42,550 bases of DNA from an uncultured Bacilli bacterium (GTDB lineage: Bacteria > Bacillota_I > Bacilli_A > RF39 > UBA660). Under the pieces are notes generated by a model, which was not told where the DNA came from, searched no databases, and saw only the letters and a program-made list of their open reading frames with translations. Location of the stretch: assembly GCA_944332215.1 (NCBI GenBank), contig CALVJP010000021.1:1-42550 (forward strand), given 5' to 3'. Every line of letters starts with the position of its first letter. The first letter of the stretch is position 1. Below are positions 7,797-16,199 of the stretch, piece after piece. A program made the position numbers and the translations under genes.

Positions 7797-8757
7797 TTTT
7801 CTTCCTCCTTATAAACAAGGTTTGACATATTGTAAATAAACTTCCTGTAATCCAATAAATGATAATACTTGTCGACATCGTAAATGAAGCTACAGTGATA
7901 AATACCATCATAATATTCATAATTAAGCGCATTTGTTTTTCTTGATCTGGATTGGTCCCACTAACACCAGAATTCATTTTAAATGAGAAGAAGGTAGTTA
8001 AACCAACAATAATTGGTAATAAAATATAAATCCAATTACCATTGCCAAAGGCGTTCATTAAATGATCCCAAGAAAAACTTGTTCCAAATAAAGCACTGAA
8101 AGGACTTGTTCCTAAACTGAAAGCTAAAAATTTGCCTTCGAAAACGGCTGGTATTCGGTACAAACTTTCCAAGAAAGCAAAGAATAAAGGCATCTGAATA
8201 AACGCGAATAAGCATCCTGACATGGGATTAATATTATACTTTTTATAAATTTGCATCATTTCTTGAGCCTGCATCATTTGATCTTGCTGTGAAGTGCGAT
8301 TACGATACTTATTTTGTAATTTTTCTAAATCCTTACTCGCTTTCTTCATGTTTTCTGATTGCATCGCAGATTTTTTACTAATTGGGAAAATAAGTAATCT
8401 AATTAAAATGGTAACAAGAATGATTGCTAAACCATAATTTTTTACCAAAGTGCCAATTTGAATAATCAGCCAGCTTAATGGCTTAATAAAAACTGTACTC
8501 CAAATTCCCTCATATCCCCCATCAGCGGGCGTAAATTCTTGACAGGTTGGTAATTTTTCAATATCCACATCATATTTTTCATAAGTTTTAATTACATCTT
8601 TATTTTCGGGCTGACATAAAATATTTGAAGCTAAATTTTGCCCATTGGTTGTTTCTCTAACTACTTTGCCATCTTCATCTTTTAAATACTGAGTACATCC
8701 AGTCAGTGATAAAGTCATGACTAATAGGAAAACTACGAATATTTTCTTTTTGTGCAT
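7762..8757 (-). CDS. yidC: membrane protein insertase YidC/Oxa1 (lipoprotein form)
   Basis: A 331-aa insertase that places membrane proteins with or without SecYEG. The N-terminus is a lipoprotein signal, KKKIFVVFLLVMTLSLTGC, with lipobox LTGC and Cys21, typical of Gram-positive YidC (SpoIIIJ-like). Five membrane segments follow. The first carries the conserved positive residue of the hydrophilic groove (ILIRLLIFPIS), and a basic cytoplasmic loop with helical hairpin (about 125-165) follows. The C-terminus is basic (RRKKNVRINKKRSES). It starts 1 nt after rnpA and overlaps jag by 35 nt. No MifM-like leader is seen, since rnpA is immediately upstream. Confidence 0.95.
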   Translation of the reverse strand: MHKKKIFVVFLLVMTLSLTGCTQYLKDEDGKVVRETTNGQNLASNILCQPENKDVIKTYEKYDVDIEKLPTCQEFTPADGGYEGIWSTVFIKPLSWLIIQIGTLVKNYGLAIILVTILIRLLIFPISKKSAMQSENMKKASKDLEKLQNKYRNRTSQQDQMMQAQEMMQIYKKYNINPMSGCLFAFIQMPLFFAFLESLYRIPAVFEGKFLAFSLGTSPFSALFGTSFSWDHLMNAFGNGNWIYILLPIIVGLTTFFSFKMNSGVSGTNPDQEKQMRLIMNIMMVFITVASFTMSTSIIIYWITGSLFTICQTLFIRRKKNVRINKKRSES

Positions 8758-8758
8758 T

Positions 8759-9094
8759 TTATTTCTCCTTTGTTATTTTTATCATTTCCAAAGCTTTAAA
8801 CAAATTTTCTTCCATTTCCTTATAACTTCGGTCCAATATCCCCTTGCCTACTATTATAATACAATTAAAGCTTTTTTGGTAGGCTTTTTTATCAATTATA
8901 CTTTTAAGCCTTCGTTTATATTTATTGCGCGTGACCGCATTACCAATTTTTTTACCAACCGAAAAGCCAAATTTATAAGACCCCTCTTTTATCCATTCAA
9001 CATATAAAACATAGTCTTTATATTTAAACGGTTTATAATTCTTAATAATTCGGTTAAAATCATCATTACTTTTCAAAATATTAATTTTTTTCAT
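8759..9094 (-). CDS. rnpA: ribonuclease P protein component
   Basis: A 111-aa basic protein, the cofactor of the RNase P ribozyme in tRNA 5' maturation. The family core is visible: FGFSVGKKIGNAVTRNKYKRRLK at about 43-65, with the RNxxKR helix that binds the RNA. It lies between rpmH and yidC, the universal order. An AAGGTGG Shine-Dalgarno precedes the ATG. Length and composition are normal. Confidence 0.95.
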   Translation of the reverse strand: MKKINILKSNDDFNRIIKNYKPFKYKDYVLYVEWIKEGSYKFGFSVGKKIGNAVTRNKYKRRLKSIIDKKAYQKSFNCIIIVGKGILDRSYKEMEENLFKALEMIKITKEK

Positions 9095-9113
9095 CTAAAC
9101 CACCTTAATAATT

Positions 9114-9135
9114 AAAAACCACTTATTTTAAGTGG
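9114..9135 (-). terminator. short hairpin with T-run between rpmH and rnpA
   Basis: On the minus strand CCACTT, AAAAT loop, AAGTGG is followed by TTTTT, 3 nt after the rpmH stop. With only a 6-bp stem it is probably a leaky attenuator that makes rpmH transcript more abundant than the rest of the operon. Confidence 0.5.
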
Positions 9136-9138
9136 CTA

Positions 9139-9264
9139 TTAATGAGACAAGACTTTACGTCCTTTGGCTCTTCTTCTTTTAATAATATTTGTTTGCATTC
9201 TAGCAAAAAAACCCATTTTTTTACTTCTTCTTCGCGTATTAGGTTGAAAAGTTCTTTTACTCAC
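9139..9264 (-). CDS. rpmH: 50S ribosomal protein L34
   Basis: A 41-aa very basic protein with the L34 pattern: [33 protein letters not shown]. It binds 23S rRNA in the large subunit. The start is a GTG behind GGGAGGAG with a 9-nt spacer; the upstream ATG is out of frame and the frame is closed just before. It is a few residues shorter than usual (about 44) in the stretch before RRRAKGRK. It is the first gene of the leftward operon and is driven by a consensus promoter. Confidence 0.93.
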   Translation of the reverse strand: MSKRTFQPNTRRRSKKMGFFARMQTNIIKRRRAKGRKVLSH

Positions 9265-9858
9265 TGACCATCACTCCTCCCGTTAATTTTTCTGTTGCTT
9301 AGTTAATTATATAGATAAAACCTTATTTTGTCAATGTTTTTTTCTTTAAAAGCGATGCTTCCCCTTTTCCTTATATTATAAGAATATTTTTTTAATAGAT
9401 GAAAATTACCGAAAAAAATAAATTATCTAAATAATTTTTTAATTAGATCTTGACAATTTTTTATTTTGATATTTTTTTACCTTTTATTTTAAAATTACAT
9501 AGTTTTTCTTAATTAGTGTTTTTTATACAATAATTAAAAAAATTGATTTATTTTTCCAGATAATAATTTTCAAACTTTCATATATTTTAATTTTATCACC
9601 ATTTTATCCACCAACTTAAATATTAAGAAAATAGGGGAATAACTTCTTTTATTAACATATGTGTATTATTTAAAATTTATGCACATTGTGTATAAATTAT
9701 TTTTCCACAAATTATGTGGAAAAAACTAAAAATCCCTTATTTTTTTATAAAAAAAGAAATGTGGATAGTTTTTTTTAATTTTTTCCACAGTTTTTCTGGC
9801 CTTTTTCGTCAAAATAATGTAAAATGGTGTTAAGACTTACAGATAGCGGGGGATGTTT
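9265..9858. other. oriC: replication origin oriC (rpmH-dnaA interval) with DnaA boxes
   Basis: A non-coding, extremely A+T-rich stretch of nearly 600 nt. DnaA-box matches cluster at 9604-9789: TTATGCACA (9677-9685) and the reverse box TGTGTATAA (9687-9695) form an inverted pair 1 nt apart and fit TTATNCACA exactly. Near matches are TTATCCACC (9604), TTTTCCACA (9701), TGTGGAAAA (9715), TGTGGATAG (9760) and TTTTCCACA (9781). The A/T tract at about 9370-9600 could be an unwinding element. Divergent gene orientation on either side supports the origin call. The leftward rpmH promoter occupies the left edge; a dnaA -10-like TAAAAT is at 9820-9825. No coding frame is seen. Confidence 0.88.
9306..9334 (-). 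promoter_or_regulatory. consensus promoter of the rpmH operon
   Basis: On the minus strand TTGACA (9329-9334), exactly 17 nt, then TATAAT (9306-9311): a perfect sigma-A consensus, as expected for a ribosomal protein gene. It drives rpmH-rnpA-yidC-jag. Confidence 0.85.
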
Positions 9859-11193
9859 ATGGACTTAGATAATATCTGGAGTGTCTTTTTAGAGAAAATA
9901 TCCTTAAAAGTAAAACCAGTTTTATTCGCCACTTGGTTTAAAGACACGAAATTAATCAAACTTACGGATGATTATGCTTTAGTTGAAGTACCATTAGATG
10001 TACACAAAAAACATTTAAAAGAAAATTATAGTGAAATTATCAAAGAAACCTTTATGGAAGTTACTGGCTCCATTTTCAACTTTGAATATGTCACAGAAGG
10101 CGAGCAGCAGCCAGAAGAGATAGTCATTAAAGAAAATAACGAAGCAATATTTGAAAGTGGACTCGATTCCAAATATAATTTTGAAAATTTCATTGCAGGG
10201 GAAAGTAATAAATTTGCTAAAGCTATTGGGGTGGCCGTGGCCGAAAAGCCGGGCAGTATGTATAATCCACTGTTTATCTATGGGAGTAGTGGTCTAGGAA
10301 AAACACATTTAATGCATGCCATTGGTAATTATATTATGGCAAACTCTAACAAAAAGGTCCTTTATGTTACTAGTGAGAAATTTGTCGATGATTTTTTAAG
10401 TCTCTACCGCAAAAATGATAATAATTTTAAAGCTGTGGATAACTTTAAGCGCAAATACCGCAATATCGATGTGCTCATGATCGATGATATTCAATATTTA
10501 GAAATTGCCTCAAAAACGCAGCAAGAATTTTTCAATACTTTTAATGAATTACACACTAAAAATAAACAAATTATTATTTCCTCAGATCGCTCACCAGACG
10601 ATTTAAAAAAACTTGAAGAAAGATTAAGAACCCGATTTAACTGGGGCCTAACAATTGATATTTTGCCCCCAGATTTCAACTTAAGAATGGCGATTTTAGA
10701 TAAAAAAATCGAAGCTCAAGGCATTAGTAGTTATGTTCCAGAAGAAGTTAAAGAATATATTGCCAGTAATTGTACAACTGATATTAGAAAACTAGAAGGA
10801 GCTTTAACCCGAGTATTTGCTTATGCTACGATTATGAATGGCTCAGAAATTACTATTGATTTAACAATTGAAGCTTTAAAAGATTATATTGGAAAAAACA
10901 TAATTTCAAAAAATAAAATCGATAAAGTTATTCAATTAGTTGCCAATAATTATAACATTACACCAGAAGATATTAAAAGTAAAAAAAGATTATCCAAAAT
11001 TGCCGTTCCAAGACAAATCGGCATGTATATCTGCCGTATTTATCTCAAGGAAAGTCTGCCTAAAATCGGTAGTGAATTTGGCGGGAAAGATCATACAACT
11101 GTAATGCATTCAGTGGATAAAATTAAAAGGGAAATAATTAATGACAAAACCTTGGAAGAAGAAATAAATAAAATTGTAGCTGAAATAAAGTAG
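9859..11193 (+). CDS. dnaA: chromosomal replication initiator protein DnaA
   Basis: The AAA+ initiator that binds DnaA boxes and opens oriC. Domains in order: N-terminal interaction domain with WSVFLEKISLK and FATWFKDT; a short acidic linker; AAA+ core with Walker A GSSGLGKTH (about 142-150), Walker B VLMIDDIQYL and the RLRTRF arginine-finger region; and the C-terminal box-binding helix-turn-helix with IGSEFGGKDHTTVMHSVDKI. I chose the ATG at 9859 (444 aa) because GGGGG (9848-9852) is 6 nt from it but directly abuts the alternative ATG at 9853, which would add two residues. DnaA boxes on both sides of the gene suggest autoregulation. Confidence 0.96.
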   Translation: MDLDNIWSVFLEKISLKVKPVLFATWFKDTKLIKLTDDYALVEVPLDVHKKHLKENYSEIIKETFMEVTGSIFNFEYVTEGEQQPEEIVIKENNEAIFESGLDSKYNFENFIAGESNKFAKAIGVAVAEKPGSMYNPLFIYGSSGLGKTHLMHAIGNYIMANSNKKVLYVTSEKFVDDFLSLYRKNDNNFKAVDNFKRKYRNIDVLMIDDIQYLEIASKTQQEFFNTFNELHTKNKQIIISSDRSPDDLKKLEERLRTRFNWGLTIDILPPDFNLRMAILDKKIEAQGISSYVPEEVKEYIASNCTTDIRKLEGALTRVFAYATIMNGSEITIDLTIEALKDYIGKNIISKNKIDKVIQLVANNYNITPEDIKSKKRLSKIAVPRQIGMYICRIYLKESLPKIGSEFGGKDHTTVMHSVDKIKREIINDKTLEEEINKIVAEIK

Positions 11194-11218
11194 GGGATAA
11201 CTTAAAGTATTCCACAAT

Positions 11219-11256
11219 AAATAAACAGCTAAAAATATCAAAATACTGTTTATTTT
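11219..11256 (+). terminator. hairpin downstream of dnaA
   Basis: AAATAAACAG (11219-11228) pairs with CTGTTTATTT (11246-11255) across a 17-nt loop, with a weak T-tract inside the 3' arm. It may attenuate dnaA transcription before dnaN. Confidence 0.35.
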
Positions 11257-11272
11257 AAAGCGAAAAACTTAG

Positions 11273-11290
11273 TTTTCCACTTTATCCACA
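11273..11290 (+). promoter_or_regulatory. DnaA boxes in the dnaA-dnaN interval
   Basis: TTTTCCACT (11273-11281) is directly followed by the perfect box TTATCCACA (11282-11290), and a weaker TATTCCACA is at 11208-11216. After the perfect box comes TTAATAATAA and an A/T tract leading to the dnaN RBS. Together with the cluster upstream of dnaA this looks like a bipartite origin, as in Bacillus; unwinding on this side is an inference. Confidence 0.7.
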
Positions 11291-11336
11291 TTAATAATAA
11301 AAATATATTTAATAAATAAAAAAAGGAGAAGATTAT

Positions 11337-12458
11337 ATGAAATTAGAAATTAAACAATCAGTCCTTTTAGAACATTTAAATTATGTTATAAAAGGGATTT
11401 CAACAAAAAATTTAAGACCTATTTTAAACTGCATTAAATTTGAATTAACTATGGATGGTTTATATTTAATGAGTACTGATAATGAAATTGCTATTAAAAC
11501 TTTTATTGATAAAAAAGATATTGAAAAAATTGAAAATTGTGGGGAAATTGTTGTCTCTGGACGCTATATATATGAGATAGTGCGCAAATTACCAGATGAA
11601 ATAATAAATATTGAAGAGGTTATTGATTCTAAAATTTATATTACCACCCTTAATTCATCTTTTAATTTAAACTGTAATAATGTCCATGAATTTCCTGATT
11701 TAGAATTAGAATATCGTAAAGATCCTATTATTCTTAATCAAAAAGTATTTAAAACTATTGTTAATCAAACTTCATTTGCCACTTCAACAGGGGAATCTCG
11801 TCCTGTTTTAACGGGGATTAACTTTAAAATAAGCAATAATATAATGGAATGTACCGCCACCGATTCTTATCGTTTAGCTATTAAAAAAATTGAATTACCA
11901 GCAGAAATTTCCGAAAACATCAATATCATTATTCCAACCAAAAACCTTTTAGAATTAGTAAAATTAATGAATGATGAGGAAGATCAGGTGGAAATGCATA
12001 TTTTCAATAATAAAGTTATCTTTAAATTTGCCACTTTAACGATGATGACACGACTAATCAGTGGGACTTATCCTGATACTTCTAAATTAATTCCTAATGA
12101 TTTTAATTTAACTATGAAAGTAAAACTAATTGATTTCTTTAGTGCTATTGACCGGGCTTCTTTATTAACAAACGACAGCGATAAAAATACGATCAAATTT
12201 GCGAGTAAAGGGGAAACTGTCATTATTTCTTCAAATATTCCTGAAATTGGTAATGTTGAAGAAAAAATTATGGTGGAAAAAAATAATGATGAAGATATAA
12301 AAATTGCTTTTAACTCAAAATTTATGATGGAATCGATTAAAGTGTTAGAATCTGATGAAATCGAATTATTATTTAATGGTGAATTTAAGCCGATCATTAT
12401 TAAAAACCCTGAAAGTGATGATTTATTACAATTAATATTACCAATAAGAACTTATTAA
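11337..12458 (+). CDS. dnaN: DNA polymerase III sliding clamp (beta subunit)
   Basis: A 373-aa clamp that encircles DNA as a dimer and tethers polymerase III. The three clamp domains run at about 1-120, 125-245 and 250-373. Landmarks include SGRYIYEIVRKLPD, STGESRPVLTGINF, CTATDSYRLA and the C-terminal peptide-groove end ILPIRTY (family: LPIRT/LPVR). RBS AAAGGAG precedes the ATG. It follows dnaA by about 140 nt containing DnaA boxes, the standard order. Length is normal. Confidence 0.96.
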   Translation: MKLEIKQSVLLEHLNYVIKGISTKNLRPILNCIKFELTMDGLYLMSTDNEIAIKTFIDKKDIEKIENCGEIVVSGRYIYEIVRKLPDEIINIEEVIDSKIYITTLNSSFNLNCNNVHEFPDLELEYRKDPIILNQKVFKTIVNQTSFATSTGESRPVLTGINFKISNNIMECTATDSYRLAIKKIELPAEISENINIIIPTKNLLELVKLMNDEEDQVEMHIFNNKVIFKFATLTMMTRLISGTYPDTSKLIPNDFNLTMKVKLIDFFSAIDRASLLTNDSDKNTIKFASKGETVIISSNIPEIGNVEEKIMVEKNNDEDIKIAFNSKFMMESIKVLESDEIELLFNGEFKPIIIKNPESDDLLQLILPIRTY

Positions 12459-12477
12459 TTTAAGTTTTTTTCTTAAA

Positions 12478-12490
12478 AAAAATTCATTTT
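12478..12490 (+). promoter_or_regulatory. possible ComK half-box upstream of the comK homologue
   Basis: AAAA, five bases, TTTT (12478-12490) fits the ComK AT-box described in Bacillus, 46 nt before the GTG. Only one clear half-box is seen, not the usual pair, and in sequence this A+T-rich a single match is weak. TTGACA at 12489-12494 overlaps it and could be a -35, but no good -10 is spaced correctly. Confidence 0.2.
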
Positions 12491-12535
12491 GACAAAATTT
12501 GATAAATTTCGACAGCTTAAAGGAGTATAAGAAAG

Positions 12536-13024
12536 GTGTCGATTTTTTATATCGATAGAGAGGGGGAATTGGTTACGAAAACCGATTTATACGAAATTAC
12601 CAGTAGTACCTGTGCTTTAGTGGCGCTTGCTGAACGTCAAACTAAAGTCATCGAAAAACAGAGGAGCTTTATTATTAATAGGTCAGTATATGAAATATTA
12701 AGTTATAGTTGTGAATATTATGGAAGCTCCTTGGAAGGACGAATGAAAGGAGCTAAAAAACAACTTGGAATGGGGTATAAATTACCAATTACAATTGAAG
12801 GAAGCCAAGAAATAATAATTTTTCCTACCACGTCACCTACTAGAGATGATTGTTCCTGGATTGCCATTAAAAATATTGATACTTACCGGGCAATTGATAA
12901 TTGTGTTGAAGTGCATTTTTTCGGAGGAGCTAAAGAAATTTTTGAGTTATCGATAGACTCTTTAGAAAATCAAATGTTCCGAGCTACCAAACTAATGATG
13001 ATTATTCGAAATCGAAAATCATAA
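12536..13024 (+). CDS. comK: ComK-family competence transcription factor
   Basis: A 162-aa protein carrying the ComK core: SCEYYGSSLEGRMKGAKKQL (about 60-79), then YKLPITI, IIIFPTTSP and DDCSWIAIKNI (about 103-113), and later VEVHFFGG and NQMFRATKLM. In Bacillus, ComK activates DNA-uptake genes by binding paired AT-boxes. It is somewhat shorter than Bacillus ComK (about 190 aa), mainly at the C-terminus. The GTG start has AAGGAG 10 nt upstream. It lies alone between dnaN and recF, where Bacillus has the S4-domain gene yaaA, and is followed by its own terminator. The motif match is strong; the regulatory targets are unknown. Confidence 0.88.
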   Translation: MSIFYIDREGELVTKTDLYEITSSTCALVALAERQTKVIEKQRSFIINRSVYEILSYSCEYYGSSLEGRMKGAKKQLGMGYKLPITIEGSQEIIIFPTTSPTRDDCSWIAIKNIDTYRAIDNCVEVHFFGGAKEIFELSIDSLENQMFRATKLMMIIRNRKS

Positions 13025-13058
13025 AAATAAGCGTTAATTCGCTTATTTTTGCTTTTTT
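13024..13058 (+). terminator. intrinsic terminator after comK
   Basis: AAAATAAGCG, loop TTAATT, CGCTTATTTT, then further T-runs. It begins at the comK stop codon and isolates it from the recF promoter. Confidence 0.85.
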
Positions 13059-13070
13059 AGGCGATTTTTG

Positions 13071-13079
13071 TGGTATAAT
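13071..13079 (+). promoter_or_regulatory. extended -10 promoter for recF-gyrB-gyrA
   Basis: TGG followed by TATAAT (13074-13079) is an extended -10 element just after the comK terminator. A clear -35 is not seen. The leader to recF is about 70 nt. Confidence 0.6.
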
Positions 13080-13154
13080 GTAATAGAGGTATAGGAGTAC
13101 TACAAAGACCACTTTTTCATAGAATGACGTTTTAAAATTGAAAAGAGGAAAAAC

Positions 13155-14267
13155 ATGATTCTAAAAAATATCGAAATTAGAAATTTTAGAAACTACGAGC
13201 AACTGAGTTTACAATTGCATCCTCAGCTCAATATTATTTATGGAAATAATGGGGAAGGGAAAACTAATCTTTTAGAAAGTATTTATGTTTTAGCTTTCAC
13301 TAAATCTCACCGTTCCTTTATTGATCATAATTTAATTAAAAGTGGAGCCGAAACGGCGGTATTAAAAGGAACTATACTAAACAATATAACTTATAATCTT
13401 GAGATAATCTTAAATAAGACGAAAAAAACCTTGAAAATTGATAATAATATCGAAACAAAAACTGGGTCCTACATTGAAAAAATGAATATTATTATTTTTT
13501 ATTCTGAAGATTTGGAATTAATTAAAGGTTTTCCTGGAGCAAGACGCAAATACTTGAATCTTGAATTAAGTCAAATCTCACAAAATTATTATAATACCTT
13601 AAATGATTATAATAAATTGCTAAAAATTCGCAATGATTATTTAAAACAATTAAACCAGGGACAACATATTGATGAAGGCTATTTTGATATTCTCACCGAT
13701 TATCTTGTGGAAAAAAGTGTTTTTCTTTATCAAATGCGGGAACGTTTTTTAACGCGATTAAATAAAATATGTCCTAAAATATTTAAAGATATTGCCAAAA
13801 AAGATGGTTTTAAATTGCGATATGTTCCATCTGTCGAATTTACCAATATGGAAAAAGATACTATTAGAACAGAATTAAAACAGATTTTGAACACTAATTT
13901 AGACAAGGATATTAAATTTAAAACGACTTTATATGGTCCGCATCGTGATGATTTTGAGTTTTATCTTGGTCATAAAAATTTAAAATATTATGGATCTCAA
14001 GGTCAACAACGGGTAGCTGTCCTTGCCTTAAAACTATCAGAAATCGAATTATTTAAAGATTATAAGCAAACAAGTCCAATAATTTTGCTTGATGATGTTT
14101 TTAGTGAACTGGATAATGATAAAAAAAATAACCTTTTATCTTATATTGATAATGATATGCAAGTGATAATTACGACTACAGATTTAGAAAATATTGATAA
14201 AAAGATTATTGACAAAGCAAAACTGATCAACATCCAAAATGGCAAAATAATTAAAGAGGTGAAATAA
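13155..14267 (+). CDS. recF: DNA replication and repair protein RecF
   Basis: A 370-aa SMC-like ATPase that loads RecA at gapped DNA with RecO and RecR. Walker [10 protein letters not shown] is at about 30-38, the ABC signature [16 protein letters not shown] at about 275-290, and Walker [13 protein letters not shown] at about 308-319. A coiled or helical arm lies between. The stop TAA shares one base with the gyrB ATG, so translation is coupled. In Bacillus remB lies between recF and gyrB; here it is absent. Confidence 0.96.
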   Translation: MILKNIEIRNFRNYEQLSLQLHPQLNIIYGNNGEGKTNLLESIYVLAFTKSHRSFIDHNLIKSGAETAVLKGTILNNITYNLEIILNKTKKTLKIDNNIETKTGSYIEKMNIIIFYSEDLELIKGFPGARRKYLNLELSQISQNYYNTLNDYNKLLKIRNDYLKQLNQGQHIDEGYFDILTDYLVEKSVFLYQMRERFLTRLNKICPKIFKDIAKKDGFKLRYVPSVEFTNMEKDTIRTELKQILNTNLDKDIKFKTTLYGPHRDDFEFYLGHKNLKYYGSQGQQRVAVLALKLSEIELFKDYKQTSPIILLDDVFSELDNDKKNNLLSYIDNDMQVIITTTDLENIDKKIIDKAKLINIQNGKIIKEVK

Positions 14268-16189
14268 TGCAAGAAAAAGAACATTACAATGAATCTGACA
14301 TTCAGGTTTTAGAAGGCTTAGAAGCTGTGCGCAAAAGACCGGGAATGTATATTGGAACAACAGATGTTAAAGGTTTACATCATTTAGTTTGGGAAATTGT
14401 GGATAACTCCATCGATGAAGCTTTAGCTGGCTATTGTAACAATATTGAAATTATCATTAATAAAGATAATTCAATTACGGTGAAAGATAATGGCCGTGGT
14501 ATTCCAACCGGTGTCCATCCTAAAACCGGTTTATCAACCGTTGAAACGGTTTATACTGTTTTACACGCTGGTGGTAAGTTTGGTGGCGGTGGCTACAAAG
14601 TTTCTGGTGGCTTGCACGGGGTTGGAGCTTCTGTTGTCAATGCTCTTTCTAAAAGTGTTACTGTTACTGTTTATAAAGAGGGCCAAATCCATGAAGCTAA
14701 ATTTGCCGACGGTGGTAAAACCATTCAAAAATTAACGGTTGTTGGAACTTGCAGTCCAGATCGCACCGGAACGACGGTTACTTTTAAACCAGATCCTGAT
14801 ATTTTTGATACTGACATATATAACTATGAAACGCTTAAAGTGCGTACGCGAGAATTAGCCTTTCTTAATAAAGGTTTGAGCTTAACTTTAAGAGATGACC
14901 GCGATGATGAAGATACGACGGGGGAAACTTTCCACTACGAAGGTGGTATTAGTGAATATGTCCGCTACTTAAATAAAAATAAGACAACTATCCAAAATGA
15001 AATCATCCATTTAGAAGGTGAAGAAAATGGTGTTATTTTTGAAGTGGCTTTACAATACAATACCGGTTATACTGATAGTATTTATTCTTTCGTTAATAAC
15101 ATTAATACGCACGATGGGGGTACCCATGAAGAAGGCGTTCGCCGAGCTTTAACCCGCATTTTAAACAGTTATGCTCGTAAGACTAATCTGTTAAAAGAAA
15201 AAGACGACTCCTTAAGTGGCGATGATGTTAAAGAGGGTTTAACCATGATTATCTCTTGTAAACATCCAAATCCACAATTTGAAGGTCAAACTAAAGGCCG
15301 TTTAGGTAATTCTGAAGTGCGCAAAATAGCGGATAATGTTTTTGCGGCTGGATTTGAACGATATTTATTAGAACATCCTGACGAAGCTAAAGTAATTGTT
15401 GAAAAAAATATGACAGCTGCTCGCGCACGAATTGCTGCTAAAAAAGCTCGTGAATTAACTAGACGTAAAAGTGACTTAGATGTGGTTAATTTTGGCGGCA
15501 AATTAGTCGACTGTAAAGATAAAGATCCTGTCAAATGTGAAATTTTCTTAGTCGAAGGAGATTCTGCTGGAGGCTCGGCTCTTAAAGGTCGTGATTCTAT
15601 GACCCAGGCGATTTTGCCTTTAAGAGGTAAAATTTTAAATGTGGAAAAAGCTCGTTTAGATAGAGCCTTAAGTAATGAGGAAATTCGAACAATTATTACT
15701 GCTTTTGGTACTGGAATTGGCCAAGAATTTGATTTAAGTAAATTAAGGTATCATAAAATTATTATCATGACCGATGCCGATGTTGATGGCTCCCATATTC
15801 GGGTTTTATTACTTACTTTATTCTATCGTTTCTTTAAGCCAATAGTTGAAGCAGGCCATGTTTATGCGGCTCAGCCTCCGCTATTTTGTATCAAGCATGG
15901 TAAAACTATTAAATATGTTTTAAATGAAGAAGAAAGGGATGCTTATTTAGCTTCATTAAACCCTAATACTAAATATGATATTGCACGAATGAAAGGGTTA
16001 GGAGAAATGGACCCTGAAGAATTAAATGAGACTACCATGGATATTAATACTCGTATTTTAAGAAAAATAACTGTTAATGATGCTATTGCTGCTGATGAAG
16101 CTTTTTCAAAATTAATGGGTGAGGAAGTGGAGCCTCGCCGCCAATTTATTGAAACTAATGCGCTATATGCAGAAAATTTAGATATATAG
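14267..16189 (+). CDS. gyrB: DNA gyrase subunit B
   Basis: A 640-aa ATPase subunit of gyrase. GHKL ATP-binding residues are visible in [20 protein letters not shown] and [15 protein letters not shown]. The transducer domain follows, then the TOPRIM domain with [21 protein letters not shown] and the metal-binding [10 protein letters not shown]. The C-terminal GyrA-interacting tail ends [17 protein letters not shown]. Its start overlaps the recF stop by one base, and gyrA follows 10 nt after its stop behind AGGAGGTGA. Length and motifs are typical of gyrase rather than topoisomerase IV given the context. Confidence 0.97.
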   Translation: MQEKEHYNESDIQVLEGLEAVRKRPGMYIGTTDVKGLHHLVWEIVDNSIDEALAGYCNNIEIIINKDNSITVKDNGRGIPTGVHPKTGLSTVETVYTVLHAGGKFGGGGYKVSGGLHGVGASVVNALSKSVTVTVYKEGQIHEAKFADGGKTIQKLTVVGTCSPDRTGTTVTFKPDPDIFDTDIYNYETLKVRTRELAFLNKGLSLTLRDDRDDEDTTGETFHYEGGISEYVRYLNKNKTTIQNEIIHLEGEENGVIFEVALQYNTGYTDSIYSFVNNINTHDGGTHEEGVRRALTRILNSYARKTNLLKEKDDSLSGDDVKEGLTMIISCKHPNPQFEGQTKGRLGNSEVRKIADNVFAAGFERYLLEHPDEAKVIVEKNMTAARARIAAKKARELTRRKSDLDVVNFGGKLVDCKDKDPVKCEIFLVEGDSAGGSALKGRDSMTQAILPLRGKILNVEKARLDRALSNEEIRTIITAFGTGIGQEFDLSKLRYHKIIIMTDADVDGSHIRVLLLTLFYRFFKPIVEAGHVYAAQPPLFCIKHGKTIKYVLNEEERDAYLASLNPNTKYDIARMKGLGEMDPEELNETTMDINTRILRKITVNDAIAADEAFSKLMGEEVEPRRQFIETNALYAENLDI

Positions 16190-16199
16190 GAGGTGAAGT

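Noticed and set aside
9370-9600. Noc-binding sites or further DnaA boxes in the A/T tract left of the box cluster
   Set aside because: No match to ATTTCCCGGGAAAT and no 9-mer within one mismatch of a DnaA box was found there by eye.
9853-9858. ATG at 9853 as the dnaA start
   Set aside because: The only Shine-Dalgarno (GGGGG at 9848-9852) directly abuts it; the ATG at 9859 has proper 6-nt spacing.
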